This document shows, one piece after another, positions 1 through 6,975 of a stretch of DNA of 26,682 nucleotides. Position numbers and translations under genes: made by a program. The stretch covers positions 1-26,682 of the forward strand of contig CAYYMZ010000012.1 of the NCBI GenBank assembly GCA_964473025.1. The letters run 5' to 3'. This DNA comes from CAYYMZ01 sp964473025 (GTDB taxonomy: Bacteria; Patescibacteriota; UBA1384; DTJR01). Each line of letters opens with the position of its first letter. Within the stretch, counting starts at the first letter, position 1. The notes under the pieces are model-generated. The model had not been told where the DNA came from and searched no databases. It saw nothing but the letters and a program-made list of their open reading frames with translations.

Positions 1-362
1 CTAGTAACCGTGGATCAGACACGCCACGGTGAATACGTTCTCGAGCCTTGCACACTGGCGCCTTGCCGTCAGATGAACCAGCTGGTTTAAATCCAGCTTG
101 CGAAATATAGATTCGCAAAAGCGAAATCACAGTCCGTATCCGCGAGGAGCAGGACGAAGGGTGAAAGTAGCATTTCTTAGCTTGAATACTCGAAGGCTGT
201 CTAATTAGGTGATCCTGCGTGTGCATGGAGAAACCATCTATAGTGCAAATGATTAGATAAGTATATGGGTGTCGAGATGAGAAAGAATGGTGCATTTGGT
301 GACCAAGGGAGATCTTGCATCGTCCTCGATGGTGAGCTATCATCGAGGTAGAAGGAACGCAA

Positions 363-929
363 GTGAATTCAATGCGATACAAGAAGTCTGATGAACCCAT
401 AGTACCCGTCTCCGATTTATCGGCAGATGGGGAAGGGGTAAAATTGTCCAAGTTGAATCCTCATTACATTTCGGGGTTTGTGGATGGCGAAGGGTGTTTT
501 GCAATATGCATCGGCACTCATCGCACACTCAAAACCAAAACCGAAATCAAGCTCGAGTTTGAAATCGAGCTGGTGGAGGATGATAGAGAAATTCTAGAGC
601 GGATTAAGGAAACTCTCGGTTGTGGCAATATCTATACCTTGAATTACGAAAGGTACGGGTGGCGTCCACATGTAAAATATAAAGTTCAGAAGCTTTCTGA
701 CTTTACCGAGAAACTCATTCCTTTTTTCCGACGCTTCCCACTTCAGGCGAAAAAGAAACGAAGTTTCCAAATTTTTGCCAAAGCAGTGAAACTTGTCTCA
801 CAAAAGAGGCATCTTGATAGCAAAAACCTTCACCGGTTTGTCAAGTTGCAAAAAGAAATGAGGCAAGGAAGCAAAAAGAGGACTTTAACCGCTAGGGTAC
901 GGGAAAACCGTTTGCCCAGTGGTGTCTGA
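363..929 (+). CDS. LAGLIDADG homing endonuclease, group II intron-encoded
   Basis: 188 aa with one clear LAGLIDADG motif (YISGFVDGEGCF, residues 35-46), followed by the mixed alpha/beta pattern of single-motif enzymes to about residue 150. Single-motif members usually act as homodimers that cut an intronless allele to drive homing, here presumably uninterrupted 16S genes. The GTG start at 363 has AAGGA at 352-356; an ATG at 372 is the alternative. The last ~14 codons and the TGA stop lie inside the domain V and VI helices, so the C-terminus is constrained by RNA structure and is probably not part of the fold. The absence of a reverse transcriptase suggests DNA-level homing rather than retrohoming (inference). 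Confidence 0.9.
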   Translation: MNSMRYKKSDEPIVPVSDLSADGEGVKLSKLNPHYISGFVDGEGCFAICIGTHRTLKTKTEIKLEFEIELVEDDREILERIKETLGCGNIYTLNYERYGWRPHVKYKVQKLSDFTEKLIPFFRRFPLQAKKKRSFQIFAKAVKLVSQKRHLDSKNLHRFVKLQKEMRQGSKKRTLTARVRENRLPSGV

Positions 930-961
930 TATTTAACTCGAAGAAGTTAAATAATCAGGGA
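888..961 (+). ncRNA. Group II intron domains V and VI and 3' splice site
   Basis: 888-923 folds as a hairpin: a base helix ACCGCT/AGTGGT that contains a CGC triad with a central G-U pair, further pairs GGGTA/TGCCC, a two-base bulge on the 3' strand (TT, 911-912), then CGG/CCG around a GAAAA loop. The bulge, triad and ~34-nt size are domain V traits; the mismatched A893 and five-base loop are atypical. 927-957 pairs TGAT-ATTTAAC with GTTAAAT-A-ATCA. The single bulged A953 is the predicted lariat branch point, eight bases from the splice site at 961/962. Confidence 0.75.
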
Positions 962-1102
962 ACCGCCCGTCAAGGCAGGAAAGCCGGTAACGCCCGAATC
1001 CCCACACCCTTGCCCGGAACGAAACACGAATGAATAATTCGAGTGGAGTTTCCGAACAAAGGTGTGGGGACACGGTGGGATCGGTGATCAGGCCTAAGTC
1101 GT

Positions 1103-1833
1103 AAGTACGTTGCGACCTGCCGGAGAGATCTGGCAGTAAAATTCGACTGTATCGGTGAACACCCTTATACTATAATAAACATATGAGGACAATACCGAGG
1201 GAAGTCTCCCGATGTGGCAATCGGGATGACCCCGTAGAGACTACACGTCGACTCCTAAGAAGTAAGACATGCAGTGAATTGAGAATGTATATTCTCGGAG
1301 CATTGCATGATGCCACATTCAACATCAAGCACAAAACCTACCGTTTTAGTCAATCATCTGTAGATTGGCTGAAATTAGTCCAGAAAATATTATCCAAAAT
1401 GGGTAATGAAAGCTGGATCTACAAGGAAGGTAAAAGTCGGCACGTTTTTGCGCTAGAAACTAGCGCAAAGATAGACAGAACCGAAAAGCCCGAAACGCAA
1501 GGCGAGAAAATCGCCTACGTCAGAGGATATTTTGATGCTGAAGGTGGAATGCCAAAAAGCAATAGTCATTTTCTCTACTTTCAGTTCAGCCAGAAGGACA
1601 AGCTTGATTTAAGCGAAGTTCGTCAATGGCTAACCGAGCTAGGAATAACTTGCGGTAAAATCCACAATCCTAGCAAAAAAGTAGATGATTCGTACTGGCG
1701 CTTTTTCATCTCTAGGAGGTCTCATAATGACTTTATGCACAAGATAAATTCTTGGCATCCAAGGAAGATGAGGCAAATAGAGCTTAGGATGAAGATATAG
1801 TCCGTGCCTGTTGGTAACAATGGGAAAAACATG
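1103..1833 (+). mobile_element. Group I intron in 16S (after E. coli ~1498), with LAGLIDADG ORF
   Basis: The 5' exon ends in T1102 and the intron ends in G1833, as group I splicing requires. P1 is readable: exon GTCGT (1098-1102) pairs with the guide GCGAC (1112-1116), with the U-G wobble at the splice site. P10 can form between GTT (1109-1111) and AAC (1834-1836). P7 comes from the R-like element GTAGAGACTACAC (GACTA 1239-1243) and the textbook S element AAGATATAGTCC (1792-1803, TAGTC 1798-1802). The ORF lies mostly between R and S, in the P8 region, and its stop codon is part of S. Positions near 1498 lie in the decoding region of helices 44-45. Confidence 0.93.
1183..1800 (+). CDS. LAGLIDADG homing endonuclease, group I intron-encoded
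   Basis: 205 aa with two LAGLIDADG-like motifs, YILGALHDATF (residues 36-46, degenerate) and YVRGYFDAEGG (112-122), so a monomeric pseudo-symmetric two-domain enzyme is expected. The likely role is cleavage of intronless 16S alleles. The acidic residues D118 and E120 of motif 2 and D43 of motif 1 are candidate catalytic residues. A TATAAT box (1171-1176) ends six bases before ATG 1183, the spacing seen at other leaderless genes in this window, which supports this start and expression from within the intron. An alternative start is ATG 1285, just before motif 1; residues 1-34 overlap the ribozyme core. The stop TAG is built into the S element of P7. Confidence 0.87.
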   Translation: MRTIPREVSRCGNRDDPVETTRRLLRSKTCSELRMYILGALHDATFNIKHKTYRFSQSSVDWLKLVQKILSKMGNESWIYKEGKSRHVFALETSAKIDRTEKPETQGEKIAYVRGYFDAEGGMPKSNSHFLYFQFSQKDKLDLSEVRQWLTELGITCGKIHNPSKKVDDSYWRFFISRRSHNDFMHKINSWHPRKMRQIELRMKI

Positions 1834-1879
1834 AACAAGGTATCGCTAGGGGAATCTGGCGATGGATCACCTCCTTTCT

Positions 1880-2058
1880 AGGGAGAAAGTCCCGACGTTT
1901 AAGTTGGGACGATACTGGTTGATTGACTTAAGCGTTCAAGTTTAAGTCAGGAACAAATCCCAACACCCTTATTTATAAGGATATTGGGATCCTAACATCA
2001 TTGTTTTGCAAGGGTGTTACGGGCTCATCTGGTTTTGTCAGATCATAAGTTCTATTTT
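1880..2058 (+). other. Spacer downstream of 16S with processing-type hairpins
   Basis: No gene is seen. Three inverted repeats follow the 16S end: GTCCCGA/TTGGGAC just after the rRNA, TGACTTAA/TTTAAGTCA near 1924-1950, and ATCCCAA/TTGGGAT (1957-1990) enclosing an inner CCTT/AAGG helix. These could be rRNA-processing stems or a terminator. No tRNA fold is seen here; the tRNA-Ile(GAT) and tRNA-Ala(TGC) often found in this spacer lie about 11-13 kb away instead. Confidence 0.5.
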
Positions 2059-2158
2059 NNNNNNNNNNNNNNNNNNNNNNNNNNNNNNNNNNNNNNNNNN
2101 NNNNNNNNNNNNNNNNNNNNNNNNNNNNNNNNNNNNNNNNNNNNNNNNNNNNNNNNNN
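2059..2158. other. Assembly gap, 100 N
   Basis: Exactly 100 undetermined bases, a conventional scaffold-gap placeholder of unknown true size. Synteny across it (16S to the envelope-protein cluster) should not be relied on. Confidence 0.99.
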
Positions 2159-2213
2159 TGTTTTGTTCTTGCGGGGCTTAGCGGTTATTACCTGCTTTTC
2201 TATTATTTTGCAA
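2159..2213 (+). repeat. Copy of a fragment of the AAA+ ATPase gene (10869-10923)
   Basis: These 55 bases are identical to 10869-10923, inside the ClpC-like gene, and join the other repeat through an 8-base overlap, TTTTGCAA (2206-2213). In the real gene they encode part of the second transmembrane segment. Here they lead nowhere, which fits a chimeric contig end. Confidence 0.85.
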
Positions 2214-2279
2214 GGGTGTTACGGGCTCATCTGGTTTTGTCAGATCATAAGTTCTATTTTTTAGTTAAGAGCTATTGTG

Positions 2280-2285
2280 ATATAA
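2280..2285 (+). promoter_or_regulatory. -10 box of a leaderless transcript
   Basis: TATAAT ends seven bases before the GTG start at 2293, and there is no Shine-Dalgarno between them. Transcription should start at or next to the start codon. No convincing -35 is seen. Confidence 0.6.
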
Positions 2286-2292
2286 TTCCCCT

Positions 2293-4167
2293 GTGAGAAA
2301 ATATTTATTTTTGATTTTTTTTGCGTTAGTTTTGATACCATTTTTTGCGTTTTCGCAAAATTCTGAAGGACCCATTGAACAAGAAAAAACAGTTACCAAG
2401 CTTGCGGTGACTAATTTTGTTGATAAGCCAGAAACTAACCTCGGCGAACAATATAAAGACCGAAAAGCCCAGTGCTCCGTTATGAATTTTGATCTCAAGG
2501 ATTTTAATGTAAGCGATCTCAAAGCGAGGGAAACAGTGGCTGGGAAGCTGCAAAGCGTAGGACTGAAAGTGGTAAACGACGTTGACGAATTTAAGCAGGC
2601 AGAAGAGGGTGATTGGCCCAAAACAGTCATTTATCAAAAGATAACTTCTGCTTCTGGGTGTCCGTCGGGAACCGAAGAGTATGAGCTCTCTCAAACTCAA
2701 AATGGGCCGGATAATCCAGTGACCACAGCAGCCGACAATAAATGCGCGCATGATGAAAAATCTATTACTATTGCTGTTAATAACTATCCCGAAGGTATAA
2801 GCGACCACTCTGTCTATTATAAAAAATTTAATGACAACAATTGGCGTTGTTCGGTTGTTAAGATTCCGGTTTCTAAACCAGATCAAGGTATCAAAGGTAA
2901 TTTATCCGAAATTAAAAGTTATATTGAAAAGAATCTGCCAAGCGCAAAAATTGTTGCCGATAAATCAGAATTCGACAAGCTTTCCGGCGATGATATGAAA
3001 AGTGCAATTATTTTGAATTCGACCAAATGCGAGTGTGTCGGCCCAAACAGTGTTGACTACGCCGGTCTTGCTTTTAAAGACGGAAACAAAATTTTAGAAA
3101 GACCCGACACTACTTACAAAGGTAATCTGCAAATCGGTGCAGACCTTGACCCAAACAACCCCAATGTTTCTGTAGGATCTAGATCGGCAGGACCGAACTC
3201 GACAGGTGAAACGGTCGGGGGTGATAAAACGGGCAAGGATGATATCGCGCAAACGGACGAAAAAGGAAATGTTATGATTATCCCTCCGAGCAGAAATGAA
3301 GCATGTGTGACTAAGAATGAGCAACTTGTTTGTTTTGCGGATAAATCAGCCCAAGATAATTATAAATTAGGCGGACTCGATACTCTTATTGAAACTGCGA
3401 CAAAGGCAATTTATGAAAATCGAACTAAAAGCAAGGACGGAAAAGGTAAGGTTAGTGTATTGATAATTACTTCGCCGGTGACCTATAGTATGAAGTTGGG
3501 AAACCTAAGCGGACCAGCTGTAACTTGCGCGATGAACGGATCGTGCCGTGATGTTGCCGATAACGCCCTTGGCGAGGAAGCGGTCAATAAGATTATTAGC
3601 GAATCGGAGAAGCAAGGCACGACATCATTTATGACATATGTGTCGTATTCTCGTGCAGTGCCCCAAAACAGTAATTGGTACCAAGAAATTAAGTCTGGTA
3701 ATCGGGTAAACTTTTCTACTGTGGCGTGGGACAGGCAGTTGTTTAAATCAGCAATTGATCATGAATGGGCGCATCATTATGATTTTCTAGGCAGTGATGC
3801 TGCTCAATGCCAGAGCACTAGCCACTACAGTTTAGTGTCCTGTAACAAAAATTTTAGCTTTGCCCAAGTTTACGGCGATGTAATCGGTGGAAAAACAAGC
3901 GGCAATTACCCTGCTTGTATGGAGTCGATTCTTGGAAAGGCCACTGGCGGAGGTCACATAACCGGTGCAGGCAATGAGGGAGAAGGCGCAACGAGTCCAG
4001 CCGAACTGTTCGCAAGTGTTTTCCAGGCGATAAATTCAAAAAGTTCCTATAACACATTAAAAGCTCAAATTTCCGGATTATCTGATAGTGACTCATGTCG
4101 GACAAATTTAGAAAAATTAATATCTGATTTTAAAAAAATTATGCCTAAAATATTCCAAAATGAATAA
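2293..4167 (+). CDS. Secreted protein with HEXXH zinc-protease-like motif
   Basis: 624 aa beginning with a signal peptide (hydrophobic residues ~4-20, then FSQN). The body is Asn/Asp/Ser-rich with scattered Cys, typical of an exported protein. Near the C-terminus the segment IDHEWAHHYDF contains H490-E491-W492-A493-H494, the HEXXH signature of zincin metallopeptidases; a third zinc ligand is not obvious, though PAELFASVF near residue 575 offers a Glu. I do not recognise the family. GTG 2293 is chosen because it starts the signal peptide and sits just after a -10 box. It overlaps the next gene by 8 bp and probably forms an operon with the two that follow, all exported or anchored. Role inferred: an extracytoplasmic protease or a degenerate relative. 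Confidence 0.75.
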   Translation: MRKYLFLIFFALVLIPFFAFSQNSEGPIEQEKTVTKLAVTNFVDKPETNLGEQYKDRKAQCSVMNFDLKDFNVSDLKARETVAGKLQSVGLKVVNDVDEFKQAEEGDWPKTVIYQKITSASGCPSGTEEYELSQTQNGPDNPVTTAADNKCAHDEKSITIAVNNYPEGISDHSVYYKKFNDNNWRCSVVKIPVSKPDQGIKGNLSEIKSYIEKNLPSAKIVADKSEFDKLSGDDMKSAIILNSTKCECVGPNSVDYAGLAFKDGNKILERPDTTYKGNLQIGADLDPNNPNVSVGSRSAGPNSTGETVGGDKTGKDDIAQTDEKGNVMIIPPSRNEACVTKNEQLVCFADKSAQDNYKLGGLDTLIETATKAIYENRTKSKDGKGKVSVLIITSPVTYSMKLGNLSGPAVTCAMNGSCRDVADNALGEEAVNKIISESEKQGTTSFMTYVSYSRAVPQNSNWYQEIKSGNRVNFSTVAWDRQLFKSAIDHEWAHHYDFLGSDAAQCQSTSHYSLVSCNKNFSFAQVYGDVIGGKTSGNYPACMESILGKATGGGHITGAGNEGEGATSPAELFASVFQAINSKSSYNTLKAQISGLSDSDSCRTNLEKLISDFKKIMPKIFQNE

Positions 4168-4558
4168 AAAATTACTCATCATTATTATCGCGGTTTTTCT
4201 TGTTGCCGCTGCTGTCGTATCATATTTTTTAATTAGAAATTCCCAAAAATCATCACAAGATTATTCTAGCGATCCCACCAGCCAAATTATTGCAGTTTTA
4301 GAAGAAAATAAAGGGAAAGATATTCCTCCGCAGACGATCAGCGGACAAGTTAAGAAAGACGGAAGAAACGTGGATGGAACGATTATTTTTGGTTCAAATA
4401 AAGCAAACGTTTCCAGTGGTAAATTTGAAATGCGTAATTTAACGTCAGATGCTTATTTCGTTCAATTTGTTGACGATAAAGGATATGCTTATAATGTGGA
4501 GCCAGGCGTAATTCAAGTGTGGGGCGCGGGAGTTTTTAATTTCACCGTAAAATATTAA
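4160..4558 (+). CDS. Membrane-anchored small protein with carboxypeptidase-regulatory-like domain
   Basis: 132 aa. Residues ~4-25 form one N-terminal transmembrane anchor. After a polar linker, residues ~58-132 read as a small beta domain (ISGQVKKDGRNVDGTIIFGS then GKFEMRNL), a pattern seen in CarboxypepD_reg-like and other transthyretin-type folds: a 'G-x-V' strand, a substitution strand, then 'G-x-F/Y-x-h'. The start codon overlaps the end of the preceding gene, indicating translational coupling. A structural or binding role on the outer face of the membrane is inferred; the fold call is tentative. Confidence 0.7.
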   Translation: MNKKLLIIIIAVFLVAAAVVSYFLIRNSQKSSQDYSSDPTSQIIAVLEENKGKDIPPQTISGQVKKDGRNVDGTIIFGSNKANVSSGKFEMRNLTSDAYFVQFVDDKGYAYNVEPGVIQVWGAGVFNFTVKY

Positions 4559-4580
4559 AAATTTAAATTTAAGGAGGAGA

Positions 4581-6935
4581 ATGAAAAAAATAATTTTTGG
4601 AGCGACCCTGTTTTTTCTTTGCGTAATTCTTACCGGCTGCGACTACTCTTTTCTGGAACAAAAAAACGGGCAAGAAGTTAAAAAAGGCAGCGTTAGCCAA
4701 GCTAAAGATGTCCTAATCGGAGGCAGTTTATACAACACCGACAAGGGAAAAAAGCTGGTTATTTCGGCTACCGATATTTCTGCAGGTCAGATAAAGCAAA
4801 AATCGGCTTTCGTTAAGTCAGGCGAAAAGGTCGCTAATCTTTTTTCCGGTAACGGTTTTGTCGCTTCTGCAGATGTCTCCTCGATAGCTGGTGCTTCGCA
4901 AGACGTTGCAACGCTGCCCAAAAACACCAAGAGAATTAAATTTATCGACAATCACCAATTTCTCTTTCTGTCTGATACCGACGACCAGGACCATGCTAAG
5001 TCCTTGAATTTATATGATGTAACAACTGGCAAGTCAACCGTCTTATATCAAGCACAGCTACCTTGGGGAATAGACGAGTATGTTTTATCGCCTGATAAAA
5101 AAATGGCGGCTTTGTGGGAAGCGCAAATTCCAGATGGCTCAACCCAACTTCTTGGTGGCCAGTCAAAAGTAACCCAAGTTAACATTCAGACGAAAAAAAA
5201 TCAAACTATTTTGGGTCCGCAGATAATGCAAAACCTAAAAGACGAAAAACTTGACTCGGTGCAGATGAGTCTTGATGCTTCCGTTTGTATCCAATACCCG
5301 CTTTTCTACGACGCAAAAAATGCTCTTTGGCTTGACACTTTCTGCCCAAACGCCGGTGGTCTGTGGGGAGCTGGTATTTATCAGATTGCCCAAGGTGGCA
5401 CACTTACGCGAAACAGTATTCTTACAGGAGGATCTTACTCTTTTGATCCTGTCCTATCGGAAGATGGCAATTATATTTTAATTATCCGGCCAAAGGAAAG
5501 AGGTGATGCTTCAAAAGTTGGAGTAAACCATGCAATAAACAACCCTGCCGAGCTCTCGGTTATTCTAGCTTCTTCGGGCGTTGAACAGAAGGTCAAAGTG
5601 CCAGATGGTCTTACTTTCTCAAATAAGCCGATTATCTCAAGTGATGGCAAGCTAATTGCATTTACCGCTTTTCCAAGCGCTGATGATGCCAAAAATCAAA
5701 AAAATGAAAAAATTTATATCATTGAGCGCGACAGCGGCAAGGCAAAATCATCTTCGATCTCCGAAACAAATTATCCACTTGAATTTACTCGCCAAGATAA
5801 GGCTGTTGTACTCGGTGCACCACAAAATAAGGTAGATTCTGTCGCAAATACACTTGTCAGCGACGCTGGAAGCAAATACAATCCAATTTTTACCGCCTAT
5901 GCGGTAGTTTCAACTGAAGATCCTTCGAGCCAAGAAAAAGTAACGGCTTCAAATGCATCAGAATACATTGGGGCGCAGTCTATGGAAGGTGCAGCACCGG
6001 CTATTTCTACCCCGGCAGAGGGTTCACAAGCAAGCGATGAAGAAAATAATCTCAAGGTCGGTGCCCAGGACTTCCGCAATGGTTTGGCCGAACAAAGATT
6101 GAACCAGCAAAATGGCGTATCGGGAAGTTCTGGCCCTAACTCTGCGACTAAAGAAGAATGCGAGGTGGCTTTTCCTGGCTTTTCTTCGGCGAAAACTGTT
6201 AGTGAAATGCGGGCTGTTATAAAAGCTGCGGGGCTTCAGGGCGGTGACCCAGGTTCGATACTGATAGGTAAGTTAAACAATTATTCACCAAATAGCATGT
6301 TATTCAGTCGATGCGCTTTTTCATCTTTTAATAATTGTGAGGTCAAGCAACAGCCCGATATGATATATAGTTTTAAAAGCGACAGACTCTTGAAATGTTA
6401 CGATTCTCCTCTTTATCTGTACCCCAAATCTTCAATCTCAATCACTATCAATTCAAGTGCCCTGCCGTACGCTTCTGAACCAAAAGACTTGCTTGGTACA
6501 TGGAAGGTTTTAGCAGATTCGGACGGAACCATACAAACACGAGACGGCAAAACTTACAACAAAATCTCATATGACTACCAATCTGATGCCAAACCACTCG
6601 GAACGGGGATTATTGCCAGCCAAGCTAACCTTAAGCAAATTCTATCTGACTATGCGGATAAACTCGGTCTCAATCAAAAGGAAAAAATTGATTTCGTTTC
6701 ATTCTGGACAGAAAAGGTCAAAGATGCCCCTTTCGTCCAAATATCTCATTACTCAAGAGCAGAATCATCAAGAATCTTGCAACTGACCATTGAGCCAAAA
6801 CCCGACACCTTTATTCCGATTGTCATGTACTTCAAAAAACTCTCATCCCCAGTTAAGCTTCCAGGACCAATTTTTGAGTCAGTTCTTGAGCGAAAAGGTT
6901 TTACCGCCCTTGACTGGAGCGGCGTAGTCAACTAA
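4581..6935 (+). CDS. Large lipoprotein with propeller-like repeats
   Basis: 784 aa. The N-terminus has a lipoprotein signal with lipobox LTGC (Cys20), so the mature protein should be lipid-anchored outside the membrane. The N-terminal half contains TolB/WD-like strands of the form 'LSPDKKMAALW', 'LSEDGNYILIIRP' and 'ISSDGKLIAFTAF', typical of beta-propeller blades. The C-terminal part (after about residue 510) is a separate region with several Cys. A good Shine-Dalgarno (AAGGAGGAG) precedes ATG 4581. It lies 22 bp after the anchored small protein. Together with its neighbours it probably forms a cell-surface complex (inference). No enzymatic motif is seen. Confidence 0.75.
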   Translation: MKKIIFGATLFFLCVILTGCDYSFLEQKNGQEVKKGSVSQAKDVLIGGSLYNTDKGKKLVISATDISAGQIKQKSAFVKSGEKVANLFSGNGFVASADVSSIAGASQDVATLPKNTKRIKFIDNHQFLFLSDTDDQDHAKSLNLYDVTTGKSTVLYQAQLPWGIDEYVLSPDKKMAALWEAQIPDGSTQLLGGQSKVTQVNIQTKKNQTILGPQIMQNLKDEKLDSVQMSLDASVCIQYPLFYDAKNALWLDTFCPNAGGLWGAGIYQIAQGGTLTRNSILTGGSYSFDPVLSEDGNYILIIRPKERGDASKVGVNHAINNPAELSVILASSGVEQKVKVPDGLTFSNKPIISSDGKLIAFTAFPSADDAKNQKNEKIYIIERDSGKAKSSSISETNYPLEFTRQDKAVVLGAPQNKVDSVANTLVSDAGSKYNPIFTAYAVVSTEDPSSQEKVTASNASEYIGAQSMEGAAPAISTPAEGSQASDEENNLKVGAQDFRNGLAEQRLNQQNGVSGSSGPNSATKEECEVAFPGFSSAKTVSEMRAVIKAAGLQGGDPGSILIGKLNNYSPNSMLFSRCAFSSFNNCEVKQQPDMIYSFKSDRLLKCYDSPLYLYPKSSISITINSSALPYASEPKDLLGTWKVLADSDGTIQTRDGKTYNKISYDYQSDAKPLGTGIIASQANLKQILSDYADKLGLNQKEKIDFVSFWTEKVKDAPFVQISHYSRAESSRILQLTIEPKPDTFIPIVMYFKKLSSPVKLPGPIFESVLERKGFTALDWSGVVN

Positions 6936-6975
6936 TTAGAGCTTATTTCGGTGATAGTATTTTGATATACTTTTA

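Larger units (their letters stand above)
56..961 (+). mobile_element. Group II intron in 16S (after E. coli ~1397), with LAGLIDADG ORF
   Basis: The junctions are unambiguous from exon continuity: TTGCACAC at 55, ACCGCCC from 962. Group II hallmarks can be read directly. GTGTGCA (219-225) is the exact complement of the seven 5'-exon bases TGCACAC (49-55), an EBS1-IBS1 pairing. AGGCT (194-198) complements AGCCT (44-48), an EBS2-IBS2 pairing at the expected spacing. A domain V-like hairpin lies at 888-923. A domain VI-like helix at 927-957 has one bulged A (953) eight bases before the 3' splice site. The 5' end (TGGCG) does not match GUGYG, and the 3' end lacks the usual AY. No reverse transcriptase is present. 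Group II introns with LAGLIDADG ORFs are known from fungal mitochondrial rRNA genes and from 16S genes of giant sulfur bacteria. Confidence 0.85.
1..1879 (+). rRNA. rrs: 16S ribosomal RNA, 3' part, interrupted by two introns
   Basis: The exons match the conserved 3' end of bacterial 16S. Positions 1-55 hold the region leading to GCCTTGCACAC, 962-1102 resumes at ACCGCCCGTC and runs through helix 44 to AAGTCGT, and 1834-1879 resumes at AACAAGGTA and ends GGATCACCTCCTTTCT with an intact anti-Shine-Dalgarno CCTCC. Joining the exons restores the universal TTGYACACACCGCCCGTC and AAGTCGTAACAAGGTA tracts. The gene starts before the window. No 23S or 5S is seen downstream, but a scaffold gap follows. 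The exact 3' end (1877-1879) is by analogy to E. coli. Confidence 0.96.
2004..2260 (+). repeat. 55-nt direct repeat flanking the scaffold gap
   Basis: The 55 bases at 2004-2058 recur exactly at 2206-2260, on either side of a 100-N gap. Neither copy codes for anything recognisable. The unit is exactly 55 nt, as is the second duplication beside the gap (2159-2213 = 10869-10923). Equal length suggests a k-mer-sized assembly artefact rather than biology (inference). Confidence 0.85.

Noticed and set aside
1880..2000. tRNA genes in the 16S spacer
   Set aside because: The inverted repeats there do not form a cloverleaf, and no T loop or CCA is found.
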